64,000 bases of DNA from Silene conica (lineage: Eukaryota; Streptophyta; Magnoliopsida; Caryophyllales; Caryophyllaceae), in the NCBI GenBank assembly GCA_029255685.2, contig CM055320.2, forward strand, positions 8,480,614 through 8,544,613, given 5' to 3'. Of this stretch, positions 23,900-35,668 are shown in pieces. The notes beneath the pieces are model-generated. The model made no database searches. It had not been told where the DNA came from and saw only the letters and a program-made list of their open reading frames with translations. Numbering within the stretch: the stretch's first letter is position 1; the number at the start of each line of letters is the position of its first letter. The position numbers and the translations under genes are program-made.

Positions 23900-25008
23900 A
23901 AGTCATTAGCAGGGCCATATCTGCGATGCCTGGACCAGACTGAGGCGCAGACAGTCTTGCATGACCTCCACAGCGGGGACTGTGGAAATCATGCAGGGGG
24001 AATAAGCCTGTCCAATAGAGCCCTCAGAATGGGATACTTCTGGCCCACAATGCGCAAGGATGCGAAGGAGTATGCAAGGAAATGTGACGCCTGTCAAAGG
24101 CACGCATCCGTCAATCACCAACCAGCAGAGCCTCTGCACCCGATTATATCCCCATGGCCTTTTATGAAGTGGGGGATGGATATTGTGGGACCTCTCCCCA
24201 GAGCACCAGGAAACAAGCTATACATGCTGGCCATGACAGATTACTTTTCTAAGTGGATTGAAGCAGAATCATTCACCCAGACCACCGAAGCACAGGTCAT
24301 CTCTTTTATTAAGCGCAATATATTCACTAGATTTGGCATACCCTCATAAATAATATGTGATAATGGTTCCCAATTCATAAGAAAACCAAGGCTTTCTGTG
24401 CTGGGTGGAATGTGTCACTCCAGAAATCTACCCCCAGGAACCCCAGTCCAATGGACAGGCTGAATCTAGTAACAAGATCATCATTGAGAATATGAAAAAG
24501 AAACTACAAGAAATGGGAGGGAAATGGGCAGAGGAACTTCCTCTGGTCCTGTGGGCTGACAGAACTACTCCAAAAGGAGCAACCGGTCAGACCCCCTTCA
24601 GCCTTGTCTTTGGAGCAGAAGCGGTAATTCCTTCTGAGATCAAAGTCCCAACCCACAGATACGGGAGCATAACTGAGGACCAGAACCAAGTAGAAATGAC
24701 AAGAAGCCTGGACACTGTTGATGAACTCAGGACCAGTGCCTACGTCAGAATGGCCTCATACAAGCAGATGGTGGCTCGGAGCTACAACAAAAATGTCAGG
24801 ATCAGAACCCTGCAAGCAGGAGATCTGGTCCTGAGAAAAGTGTTCCAAAACACCAAAAACCGACAAGCCGGAAAATTCGCCTACAACTGGGAGGGTCCAT
24901 ACCAAATCGAGAGCATAGTTGGTAATGGGGCCTACAGGCTAATGACAATGGAAGGGGAAATGATACCCAGATCATGGAATATACTTCACTTAAAAAAGTA
25001 TATCATCT
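23900..25008 (+). other. Integrase region of the Tat-type element (fossil)
   Basis: The zinc-binding HHCC part (GNHAGG ... YARKCDACQRHA), the core (WGMDIVGPLP, MTDYFSKWIEAE, PQSNGQAESSN) and a C-terminal part ending SWNILHLKKYII are seen. No chromodomain follows. This catalyses insertion in the family. Confidence 0.88.
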
Positions 25009-25645
25009 AAAAGTGCCTCCACCAGACCAGAACAGCTCCCTTAGACTCAGGTTCTACTCTGTATAAAGTTTACTCTGGTTCAGTTTAAAAATTTTGTTTT
25101 ACCTTTATATTTTTTAACCTAAGTTTAGTAATCTAAGTCTTGTAATTTCAAACCTTAGTGCATTTTCAATTTTTAAGCCTTTTAAAAGGAAATTTCACTA
25201 CTTATTTTCTGGACCAGAATTTACTTATCCTAGTGGACTGACCTAAAGAGGAAATCTGCACTGATCGCAGGAGAACCTAAGTCAAGCCTGGCACCCCAGT
25301 ATAGGGATGGGTACACAAAAACACCAGGCCAGCACACCAAAACAGCGATGGCCAAAATACAAACGAAACATGCATGTACAAAAGAAAAAACGCCAGAAAA
25401 ACGGCAGAAAGCAACAAGATAAGAAAACCCCACACAACGGGGACATACGATTAAAAGCTGCTCAAAGCAGCTCAAAACATAATTGTTTTCGCTGGTCCAC
25501 CCGGACCAGCAGCAGAATTGTTTTCACTGGTCCACCTGGACCAGCAGCAAAAAGTTACAACAGTTAAGCCCACGCAGGGGCATCCAAAGTTCAAAACGAA
25601 ATATTAACGCCCATATCAGGGCCCAGCAGATAAATTTTAAGCCTA
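25009..25645. other. Spacer of the Tat-type element
   Basis: AT-rich then mixed sequence without a gene. At about 25484-25555 a 36-bp unit containing the near-palindrome GGTCCACC(C/T)GGACC is present twice in tandem. Confidence 0.6.
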
Positions 25646-27757
25646 CTCGTCAGGAGTAGGCCCAACAGCAGCTACATCAGCATCGGTGGGGTCAGAGATC
25701 ACCTCCTCTCCAACATCTGGGGACCCCACCCCATCTTCTTCCTCATCATCGTCAGAAATCAGGTCCATGTTCAAGCCCTCGGGAAAGTCAGCAGCAAAGG
25801 CCTTCTCCAAAGCTGCTAAGTCCCAGGTAGTATGGCTACCCTCCTGGAACTCACGAACACACTTCACCCGGGTCTCAGCAGCGGTATATGCAACAGCTTC
25901 AATTAACGCCCTCTGCAGACCAGCCTTCTTTTGCTCCAGGGCCTCCACCTTCAGCACCAAATCTGCCTCTGAAGTCAAGGCCCTCTCCAGCTTAGAGTGA
26001 GCCGTGGCTAGCTCGTTCTGAGAAGCCTCCTCCTGAGCTTTGAGCATCTCCTGGCCCTTAGCCACATCCTGACGAGAACGCTCAACAGCCTGCCGCAAAC
26101 TTTCCCTCAAGGTCTCCTCCAAACTTAACTTCTCTGATAACTCCCGCTCCTTCTTTGTCAGGGCCTCCTGCATCCTCTCCACCTCCTGTCTCCTCCCCAG
26201 AGCCTCAGATTGAGCCGCCTTTGAACAATGGAGTTCAGCCAGCAAGGCCTCACTCTGTCGTTTAGCACAAAGTGACAGCTCCAGGACCTGGACGTCCAGA
26301 CCAGGTCAGGGAAAACAGAAGAAAGAAAAAAGAAGAAAAAAGGGAAGGAAAAAGGAGGGTTACCTCAAAGGAAACCTCCGCAGTACGCCTGATCAAGTCC
26401 TTGAAAGGACGAGTTTCCATTATAGAGGCAGAGGCGGGGAAAAGTAGTGAGTCCAAAGTAGGCCAGAGATGGGTCCTGGACCCACCAAAATCCGTTGGGA
26501 GCTCCAGGCGCAAAGAAGAAGAGGAGGATAAACCTTCTCCAGAAGGTGGCAGAGGCAGCTGCTCCAAAACTGGCTTGTAACCAGGAGTAGGAATGGAGGG
26601 AGGAATCTTGAGAGGAGAAGGATCAACATAGGGAGCCTCAGAAACAGGTTCCTGGACCAGATCAACGGTATCAACTTCAATAGGGGCAGCCTTGGACCCG
26701 GCTCCAACAGAGCTCCCCTCCACAACGTCCATTTTGGTCTTCTTCGAGGACCCCGCGTCCCCAGAAGCCAACCTCTTTCTGCGCAGCTGCATCACCCTGC
26801 TCACATCTACTCTGGGCTTGCCTGAAAAGGTGACAGCAGAAATCAGAGTAGAATTAACGCAGGACCACCCAAAAAAAACAAAGAACATCGAAAAAACAGT
26901 ACCCTCCTTCTTTACCACCAGAACAGCAGCATCCCGGACTAGCTTGGAGAACGTCCTCTCCTCGGCAGGAAGGTCCAGGAGCTTGGCCTTGGAAGTAGGG
27001 GGATCAGTAGAGTCAGGAAACTTAGCCAAGCTACGACCTGCAGAGACTAACAAACCGTCAGAAACAAACGAAGAAACAATAAAGTAAGGAAAATCAAAAG
27101 AATGCTAGAGCAAAAACCAGTACCTTCCACGGGCTGCCATGCAGAGAAAATATAGTCAGGAGAGGAAGGCAATGTGTCAATCTTGACGAAGATAAAACGG
27201 GTAAACCACTTACTATCATCCGGAGTAGTGGAAAAAATAATGGCAGAAGGCATATTGTCATGACTGCGAATTGTGCACTGAGAATGACCCAGGGAACGAG
27301 GAGCGAACCACTGCCCCAAGTCAGCCACACCAATGTTCAGCCCCCGTTCACGGTTCAGAGCACAAATACTGAGCAAGATTCTCCATGCATGCGGAGCAAT
27401 CTGACACATAGCAAGTTTGGTTAACTTCAGAAAATCTACAATCAAGTCAGGAAAAGGAAACCTGAGACCCAGACGGAAAGGATACTCATAGAGACAAGTC
27501 CATCCCTCCCTCTCAAAATCGGCCTTCTCGCCGGCGAGAGGAAAGTGATAGACCACTCCCTCCGGGAATCCAAAACGAAGCCTGATGAAAGAAGCATGAG
27601 ATTCGTTGAAAGAAGAGTCGCATAAGTGCTTAGCCGCAAGTAACTTCTGCGACGGGAAAGGACCAGAATAGTCCCCCGAAGCAGAACTAGACCCAGAGGA
27701 CCCTTCAGGAGCAGGAGTATTGGAAGGAGTAGCGGAAGAAGATCCAGGGGCAGACAT
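25646..27757 (-). other. Antisense ORF region of the Tat-type element (fossil)
   Basis: On the strand opposite gag-pol lies a region starting MSAPGSSSATPSNTPAPEG and containing FPFPDLIVDFLKLTKLAMCQ and LLSICALNRERGLNIGV, which recalls the 'putative gypsy type transposon' domain (PF04195). Downstream is a Lys-rich, basic block and a long coiled coil (KERELSEKLSLEETL) ending in an acidic tail. Tat-lineage elements are known to carry such antisense ORFs, often spliced, of unknown role. Described as one region only; this copy is not judged functional. Confidence 0.75.
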
Positions 27758-28135
27758 TGTGTAATTTCGAAAGTTGTGGTAAAAGGAATTTACCGCAAAA
27801 ATGAAGCAAGAAAAGGCAAGAAAGGAAGTAAGAGAGAAAGTGAATTTTTTGAAAAGTGGTAAAAATGAAGCAACACGGTTAAAAGGGTATTTATAAAGGA
27901 AGCAAGTGGATGAAATTTGAAAGAGAATTCAAATTTGAAAGGTGAAAGGTTAAAATTGAAGAAGTAATAAACAGTGAGGGGACAGGCAGTTAATGCGAGT
28001 GGGACAAGTGGGACAGGAAATGCGGCTACAAGCAGTTACATCAATTCCTCAACTACCCACATGACTCCAGGATTCTCAGAGGCAGAAAAATTCCAGCCCA
28101 ATTGAAGCCAAGTTAAGCTGAAATTTGGGGGAAAT

Positions 28136-28668
28136 TGTTTAGCCCAAAAATCCTCATCGACTGGGCCCATAAATAGTCCCAGAAGCAGCAGCCCATTACA
28201 AAAGCAGATCAGAGGCAAACTAGGCGCAGACCAGACGCAGACCAGAGCAGAAAAAGAGCTGTTGGAGGAAGGGAATGGGTCAAAACCCTAAGAGAATATT
28301 CCCCTATATTCTCTCCCACATTCCAGCACCAAAAACCGAATTGGTTGAGCTTAAATCCGCAGCTATAAAAGGAAAGGCTAGGGCATTCTTTATTCATTCA
28401 GTTCATACGTTGTAAAATCATAAACTTACGCAAATATCCGTACTCATACAAAGCAGCGAAATCACTCGATCATAGTAAAAATATTGGCGGGATTCCGTTC
28501 CCCCCGCGGTTGTTTCCGTCATTGGGTTTTTCCGCGTCACCAAAACCTTCTTGCATCATTCTTTATTTCTTCTGTTCTTATAGTCATTCATACGTTAGAT
28601 TTTAATATTGGTTGACACTTTGACCCGCATCACATAAACATTGACCCGGTAGAAATTTTACCAAAACA
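28136..28668 (+). repeat. Right LTR of the Tat-type element
   Basis: 533 bp, preceded by the purine-rich tract TTTGGGGGAAAT, with a TATA box at about 28364. It ends AAACA immediately before the duplicated CCTGT. Confidence 0.95.
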
Positions 28669-30114
28669 CCTGTTTTATTTGTTTGTTAATTTTATCGTGA
28701 CGATGGAACAATAATAACAGAAATTTATTTAGTAATATTGTACCTTCCCTTGTGCTTCTAGAATTGTTGATGCTTGCTTGCCTATAATTTTAGAGACTGG
28801 ACTGTCCCATAACATAAGTTGTGCCTTAATATGACCTCTATCGCTTGCCTCAACCTTCAATTGATACATATTTGTTGCACACTACACAAATTAGTACTTA
28901 TTGTTTGCAATTGAATTTTTAGATGTAGTAGATAAATTACCTGGGATATGCTTTAGGGACCCCAATATTTTCTACTTTACAACCTGGTTTCTTGCAATAC
29001 CATAGTTGATCCGTTTCTTGACTGACTTTTCCAAGACATTTACCGCATGAATTGAACTATGAACAGATAGATTCATTTCTTCTATATAGACTAATGTGAC
29101 ATAGTATCCGGCCTAGAATTTTAAATTCAAGTAGACACATGTTAGTGTTGTCAAAACATAACTTTTTACGTGCCAGAATATTAATTTTGTACCTTATCTG
29201 TTTTTTTATTGAAGATAATGATTTGATTTTTGCTCCTACGAGTATGTTGCTTGCTTGCGATATCCCACCGATGAGGCCATGAATAGAATCGTTTGATAAG
29301 ACCTTTATTCTGCAAATAGACATCGATTATTAATTATGTGAATAGTTTTTTATAGATTTTATTTATAGCTTATATAAAAACTATAGATTTCTGCATTTTA
29401 TTTACCTGTTTTTGAACTCCTCTACTTCTGGAATTTATGGATTCAGTTCAAACTTTGTCGCCCCACTTCTTGTTGTTGAAAGTGTAACATTTCCTGAAAT
29501 AAATATGAAATTTATTTGGCTTAATTCGTTTGAAGTTGTTAAACATATGTTGTTGTTCATCATATAATATAATTATGTTTAACATATAATTCTGTTTAAC
29601 ATATAATGTTGTTTAACATAACATATATGCTGTTTTTTTTATTAAAAAAATTGACGAATTGATACTTACCATACCATTCCTTTCGTTGCACACATTTGAG
29701 AACCAAAATCGGTTTTCCTTCTATATTCTTGCATTGTTCTTGTAGCTTAGCAATTTCGGGGAAGTATTGTTCCTAAACTGTTAGCTTTAGTCTCCTTTTC
29801 CTTCACCATTATCATAATTACACAAATATTTATTAGATAATGAAACAACATCAAATAAGTAGAATATAAGAACATTTTAAAAACTTATTGGTCGTCCATC
29901 AAGTCGATGCACATTTTCTTGTATCCTTTAATTTCATTAAACTCGTGAAATTGTGTTATAATACCAATCACATCTACAAATACAAATAAAATATTGGTTA
30001 GAGTAATTTTTGAAGGTATGAATGAATGGATTGTGAGTATTTTCACCTATGTAGTATTCATTTTGAATATTGGCATGAATTATATTTTCGATGCTCACAC
30101 TAGTAGAAAAATAG

Positions 30115-30355
30115 CTTTTTGCGGCTCCATAAAATGGCCTTTTTGTGGCGTTTTTGGTGTAGCAGCAAATAAGGGGGCCGCAAATAGCAAAGCTATTTGC
30201 GGCGTTTTAAAAACGCAGCAAATAGAGACTATTTGCGGCGTTTTTTTGAAAAAAACGCAGCAAATAAGATGGCTATTTGCGGCGTTTTTTCAAAAAAACG
30301 CAGCAAATAGGATGTCTATTTGCGGCGTTTTTCAAAAAAAACGCAGCAAATAGGA
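30115..30355. repeat. CACTA left subterminal repeat array
   Basis: At least four units of GCAGCAAATAG...CTATTTGCGGCGTTTTT alternate in orientation, so neighbouring copies can fold into hairpins. A smaller mirrored array lies at 33235-33375. Confidence 0.8.
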
Positions 30356-30429
30356 ATTAAAAAAATAAAAAAATAAAATTTTTTTTTTTTGAATTTTTTT
30401 TTTATTTTTCAAAAAAATAGTACTATCAA

Positions 30430-31530
30430 ATGATTTAAACATAACTCTCAAATATATTTGTCTTCAAAATAATCTTTACACGATTTGAAATTCATACGTC
30501 AAATAAAAATAAAATACATACAACACTACTCCAAAACTACTACAAGGGAACTCTATCTAATGCAACTCCATGCTTGCGAACAACTGCAACCAGACCGAGC
30601 AGTACAGTTCCTTCAACTAGTCCTATATATGCTTTCACAGACAGACGCCAAGCATCTGATCTGCATTCCTGCACTGCTGAATGCCCCAGAACCAGCATCA
30701 AACCACAGCAGTTGTGCGTGCTCAACCCCATTTCTACAGACCTGCAGACCTGCTACTACGCCCATCAAAGCATCACAGCTACTGCAAGTCCCTGCACACA
30801 GCACACACCCAGCTTCAGTACGCCTAAGAACTCTGCAATACACCTACAGAACAGGTCTGATCACGCTGCAACAAAAATAATGAATCACCATAAACCCTGA
30901 AAAAAATTGTGGTCAGTAGATCTCCATATAACAGAAGATATGTACAATGATTACAACAAGGTTTCATCGTCATCACATCATACCAGGTCTGAACACCGAT
31001 CACCATTGACAAACTAAATGGCTTCCTCAACTATCGCCACAGAAATCTAACTAACTTCCTGACATGTAAACTAGCTTCCGCAACTATCACTCCAGAAATC
31101 TAACTGAAGATGATGAACACATCCTAATCTAAATAAGACCGCCTTATTGTTAAGTGTAAATAGGCTAACAATATAAATTGAAAAGTCGCTGCAAAACACC
31201 TACTGTCCACACCTACCCTCCAAAACAGAAATAATGAATCATCATATATAACTGAAAACTCTTCATAAAGCAGATAAAATTGAAAAGTCTGCAAATGTTG
31301 TGCAATCTAGTCACTCGAACCATTCTTGGTTCAGGATCTTTAGGTTAGTACTTCCCAGGTGGGAAGAGGTAATGGGCCAATTCATATTCGTTCCCAGACA
31401 AGATCATATTCGGCTCGCAATCGAGTGTCAAGTGTCTGTACTCATGTCCACGAATCGAGTATTCGAAGAGAAAAGACTGAAAACTAGTGTGGAATAGAAA
31501 GGGGACAAACTAGGACAAGAGCAGATATAC
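30430..31530. other. CACTA interior, left part, unassigned
   Basis: Less AT-rich sequence (about 30500-30900) with overlapping short open frames on both strands and no recognisable domain. It could be further captured host DNA. Confidence 0.35.
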
Positions 31531-31534
31531 TTAC

Positions 31535-32083
31535 GTTCCCCTGAGACATGCATTGATGAGAAAATATTAGCGTTTCCCCCAGAATCCTTGACCGACGCAA
31601 CCAAATTGACATACTTTTGTCGAGTTGCAACATCAGCACTCCTGATTAGCACAAAAAAGGCCAAACACAATATAAGCCATCAGTGTTATAAAGGTTGCGC
31701 GAAAATTACGAACAGGCAGTAAAAACTTGCAATTTCCCACTTCTGTCAAGATTTATTCTCTCTAAATATCTAAAAAAATAATACTAACTCCATTTGAGTA
31801 GAGTTCATATCTTACCATTTGAGAATGGAAGAGGCATATTTAAGATTTAGTGATGAGAAAATCATTGTTATTCCTTAACTTAAGAATCTACATGCAGCAA
31901 AATGGAGATGGGGACAGTGCAAATGGGAAAGACCGACACAGTAATAACAAGTATCATGCCACAAAACTTCTCAATAAAGTAAATGCACCTAAACAACTCA
32001 TCTGTGATAAGGAGTGTTTGGATAGCCATCCGCTCATGGGCGACTTCTACGTGCTTAGGACCATAGCCTGTTCGATCTGGATC
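31535..32083 (-). pseudogene. Captured pelota fragment: two exons and the intron between
   Basis: Exon 32083-31989 follows TTCTTTAG and reads [20 protein letters not shown] then [12 protein letters not shown]; it is followed by a GT donor. Exon 31641-31535 follows AATCAG and reads [20 protein letters not shown] then [15 protein letters not shown], ending at a GTAAGT donor. These are consecutive parts of the C-terminal eRF1-like domain of Pelota, the partner of HBS1 in rescuing stalled ribosomes. The ~350-bp intron and its splice sites are kept, so the capture was from genomic DNA. The rest of the gene is not visible. The plus-strand ORF at 31850-32284 is a shadow of this. Confidence 0.88.
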
Positions 32084-32299
32084 CTAAAGAAGACAGGAAA
32101 CAAAATCACATTAGAATACAGAGAAAAAGAAAGCAATGCAGATAACAAGTCAGTCGATAGTATTACATATTTACAGCAACTAAAGACCAACCTAATACAG
32201 AATTCACGAGAACGATATTGCACCAACTGCTGCAGCATAGATCAACAACACAAGTCATCTCTCCGGTTGTATCAGAGTATGTAATTTGCATCTGAGTCG

Positions 32300-33230
32300 G
32301 GTTACTTGGGTAATCTAGGCATGTTTCGGGTGTGTAATTAACAGGTCAATAACGGGTAAGGCTAATGGATCAACTCATACAAGTCAAGATTAGAATCTGA
32401 CATTTGATAACATGCTGAAGAACTCTTCTAAGCACGGACCTGAATCAAACAAACATGACCAATATAGTCAAGTTAGATTTAAACCTCTGTTAAATTGAGA
32501 TTTTGAAGAAAAGGGAAGGAAACGAACAGTTTTTCCCTACAAAAAGCCTAGTTAAAATTCCTCCAACATAGGAGTAATTAAACGAATATGAATTGGCACC
32601 AAGACCTTAAAGAGAACCCCAGTTGGTACAAAATGATTCTGTAAACACTCAGTGCTCGTGGCTATACAAATTAAACATAAACCCTAACAAAAATTAGGGT
32701 AATCAATGAATAAAAGCTAGTTAATTCATCAAAAATAAATAGAACCCTAACAAAAATTATTAATCAAAAACAAACATAAACCCTAACATTTAACCAAATT
32801 GTATTCCAAAAATCAACATTTCAAATATTCAAAAATAAATATAATCCCTAACTAAAATAATTAATCCAAAGCAAACATCGACCCTAAAAATCGACACTGC
32901 AATTAATTGAAAAGTAAACCATAGAACAGATCGAATTTCACATACCTAATATTCAAGTGAGGCGTTTGAATATATTAGGTATGTGAAATAGGTGATATTG
33001 AGAGAAAGAAAGATTACGGAAGGTGATATTGAGGACGAATGTCACTGATGTCTGGAGGACCTGTTCTTCCGAAGTGCGACATTCTTCTCCTTCTCCTTCT
33101 TCTTCTTCTCCTTCTTAGATTTGGGTTATGGGATAAAGCGGAGGGCTAGATTGATTTAATTAGGGTTTCAGTAGATTTTGTGTATGAGGTCCATATAGGA
33201 TAGGTTTTCTTTTTTTTTAAAATAATTTGG
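32300..33230. other. CACTA interior, right part, unassigned
   Basis: AT-rich DNA with repeated AAACATAAACCCTAAC-type words (about 32670-32890) and a CTTCTTCTCC-rich stretch at 33080-33118 that looks like a host 5' leader. It may be upstream sequence taken along with the pelota fragment. No ORF is supported. Confidence 0.35.
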
Positions 33231-34395
33231 TCTATTTGAGGCGTTTGGGGTCAAAACGCCGCAAATACTCTATTTGAGGCGTTTTTCTACAAAAACGCCG
33301 CAAATAGTAATATGATTTATAAAAAAGGAAAAGTTATTTGCTTCCATTAGGCTAAAACGCCTCAAATAAATAGCCGCAAAAGAGTATTTTTCTACTAGTG
33401 TCACAAATCTGAATGCTTGAGATGGTATTTCCGGTCCATGTACTTCCTCCACTCTTGTGGTAAATTGTATTGCAATCCTGCATTTGTGAAATGTTGCTCT
33501 TTCGTTTCCCAGATTTTGTTCTGTCGTGAATTTGGAAATTTTGTAGATATTTCCTTCTTGCATCAATAGTTTGAAAATCCGCACGAGTGTCCTTGCTACG
33601 GTAGCTTGAATTGACTCGTCCTAAATGCATTTAAAGATGGTTAACTTACAGTGGCGAATCTAGGATTCATGAAGTGGGGGTGTTTAATAAAATTTCTAGC
33701 GTTAAAAAATCAAAATATAATTATCCGAATAATTCACAATACAATTTACGCTAAGAGCGTGGGGGAAAATAAAATGCGACGAGTTCTCTTGCGACGGGTA
33801 TATCCGTCACAAGCTTACGACGGATTAAATGCACCCACTTGTTTAGTTAAGACAAAAATAAAGGTGCATAGAGAATCACAACTGGTTTGTTTTATCTCTC
33901 AAACTAGTTTTATGCCCGTACAAAAAATGTACGGATCTATTTCTAAAAATTTCGTAAATATATTAAAAAAGTAGTACAAATATAATTTAATATGAACTTA
34001 AATGAGAAAAATATAAATGATGAATTCGGGGATGATTTTGACTCCAAATAATTGATTTACTGGTATAATTAATTTTTTTAAATGATTATATAAATTGAAA
34101 TAAATAATCATGACATTATGAAATAAATTTGAACTATATAAAATAGATAAAGAAATTGTATTGTATTTCTATATCTTACCCTTTTAAATAACTTACTCTC
34201 TAAATAAAAGTAAAATGATAGAAATATTTTTAATAGCAGTCTCTTAAAATTTGTGGATGATTTTATAAAGAAAATAATAATGTATTATTATTAAGACCAT
34301 CTTTTTACTCTATGTTAACGTAGTTTTAATTGACTAATTCTCGAAGGTTGTTATATTTTCTTAACAATCGTAAATTTATATTTTTTTTGTTAATT

Positions 34396-34625
34396 TAATG
34401 GGTTGGGTTTATTTGATCTTATTCAAAAAAAATTGATCTACGTTTCTTTCGTTTTTTTAATCTACGTTTTTTTGTTAATTTTTATCTCCTCGTGTATTTT
34501 TTTCATTTTTTTAATTTTATGGGTTGGGTTTATTTGATCTTATTCAAAAAAATTTTATCTACGTTTCTTTCATTTTTTTATTTACGTTTTTTTGTTAATT
34601 TTTATCTCCTCGTGTATTTTTTTCG
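34396..34625. repeat. ~120-bp tandem duplication in the nested Helitron
   Basis: Two copies of a segment starting GGGTTGGGTTTATTTGATCT and ending CCTCGTGTATTTTTTTC follow one another at 34399-34505 and 34523-34625. Confidence 0.75.
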
Positions 34626-35476
34626 TTTTTTTAGATATACGTATGTTTGTTAATTTTTAACTCTTTGTATAACTTTTTTCGTTTTTTTTCGTTTTTCATA
34701 CCTCTAAATATTTGTTAATTACTTCTAATTGTCCAACTTTTTTTAATATTGTTGAATTTTTTGTTTCTCGGTAGAATTTTAGTGATTTTTTTATTTTCGA
34801 ATTTGGAGTCAAGTTGTTTTTTTTACGTAATTTATTTTCGCAGTACGTTTTTTACTCAATGCAGTACTTTTTACACCAAATTTTCCATTTGTTGCCCTTT
34901 CCTGGAAAAACATTCCTTGAAAAACATTAAACACCTGATTCTCTCTTCCTTCTCTCTAATATTAAAACCTTTACAATCTTCCACCCCATTAAAAATTTAC
35001 AATTATAAACGATTATTCAAGTATTCAAGTGACGAACAGGTAATTAATTCATTGTATTAATTTGATTGTTTTTTTAATAATATATTTTCTTTTTTAATTA
35101 GGGTTTGTTCATCATCAACATGAAAAAAAAAAGAATCATTGTTAATTATTTAGAAACGAATTGACATGCTTAATACTACGTAGTACTTCAATTGATTTAG
35201 AAACCAAATCAACATATGTTAATTGCTTAATCAATCTTTGTCGATTAGTACTAAACAAACGTATTTCATTAATTTGGGGTTTTTTTCGTTTTACTCACAG
35301 TAGTACAGTTATTTTTTGTTTCTTTTTTCTTTTTTCTCAATCTATTTTTAATTATTATGTTACCTTACGTTAATTTTCGCGCATATTATTTTTATAAAAT
35401 TACTCGTCATGAAAATAGGGTACAAAAATTTAATAAAATAATAAAAATAAAATAAAACTAATAATTCTTATACTAT

Positions 35477-35668
35477 TGATTTTCGCAGTACACATTTTAC
35501 TGTATTGAGTAAAAATATAGTGAGAATATAAATTATTTTTCGTAGTACACATTTTGATATTGAGAGAAAACATTAGAGAGACTAGAGAGAGAAAATGAAA
35601 AGGAAAATGAGAGGGGCAAAATTGTCAACAGTGTACTGCATCGAGTAAAATGTGTACTGCGAAAATCA
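35477..35668. mobile_element. Foldback MITE with GATTTTCGCAGTACACATTTT ends
   Basis: A 190-bp element with ~30-bp inverted ends (TGATTTTCGCAGTACACATT... and ...AATGTGTACTGCGAAAATCA). A further diverged copy of this end is at about 34838-34865. The target duplication is not clear. Confidence 0.6.

Larger units (their letters stand above)
18438..28668 (+). mobile_element. Ty3/gypsy LTR retrotransposon, Tat lineage (Retand-like), 10.2 kb
   Basis: Two LTRs of about 535 bp (TGTTTAG...AAACA) are bounded by the 5-bp duplication CCTGT (18433-18437, 28669-28673). A primer-binding site follows the left LTR and a purine-rich tract precedes the right one. In order: gag, protease, reverse transcriptase, RNase H, a second archaeal-type RNase H, integrase, then a long antisense ORF region. 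No chromodomain is visible. The dual RNase H and antisense ORF are Tat-lineage features known from Retand and relatives. The LTRs differ by about four substitutions and one short indel, so the insertion is young, around 0.3 million years if 1.3e-8 substitutions per site per year applies. The coding region is nearly complete but broken, with about four interruptions. Confidence 0.93.
30098..33400. mobile_element. CACTA (En/Spm-type) transposon, non-autonomous, 3.3 kb
   Basis: Terminal inverted repeats CACTAGTAGAAAAATA / TATTTTTCTACTAGTG are flanked by the 3-bp duplication TCA (30095-30097, 33401-33403). Both subterminal regions are packed with copies of CTATTTGCGGCGTTTTT in both orientations (about 30115-30355 and 33235-33375), like the subterminal transposase-binding arrays of CACTA elements. 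No transposase is seen. It carries two exons of a host pelota gene. It is inserted inside an exon of the RPA-like gene. Confidence 0.95.

Noticed and set aside
30115-30355. Evenly spaced repeats resembling a CRISPR array
   Set aside because: The units alternate in orientation and belong to CACTA subterminal repeats in a plant nuclear genome.
31850-32284. 144-codon plus-strand ORF in the CACTA element
   Set aside because: It is antisense to the pelota exon and shows no independent support.
32670-32890. Scattered CCCTAAC words suggesting telomeric repeat
   Set aside because: The spacing is irregular and there is no run of TTTAGGG units.
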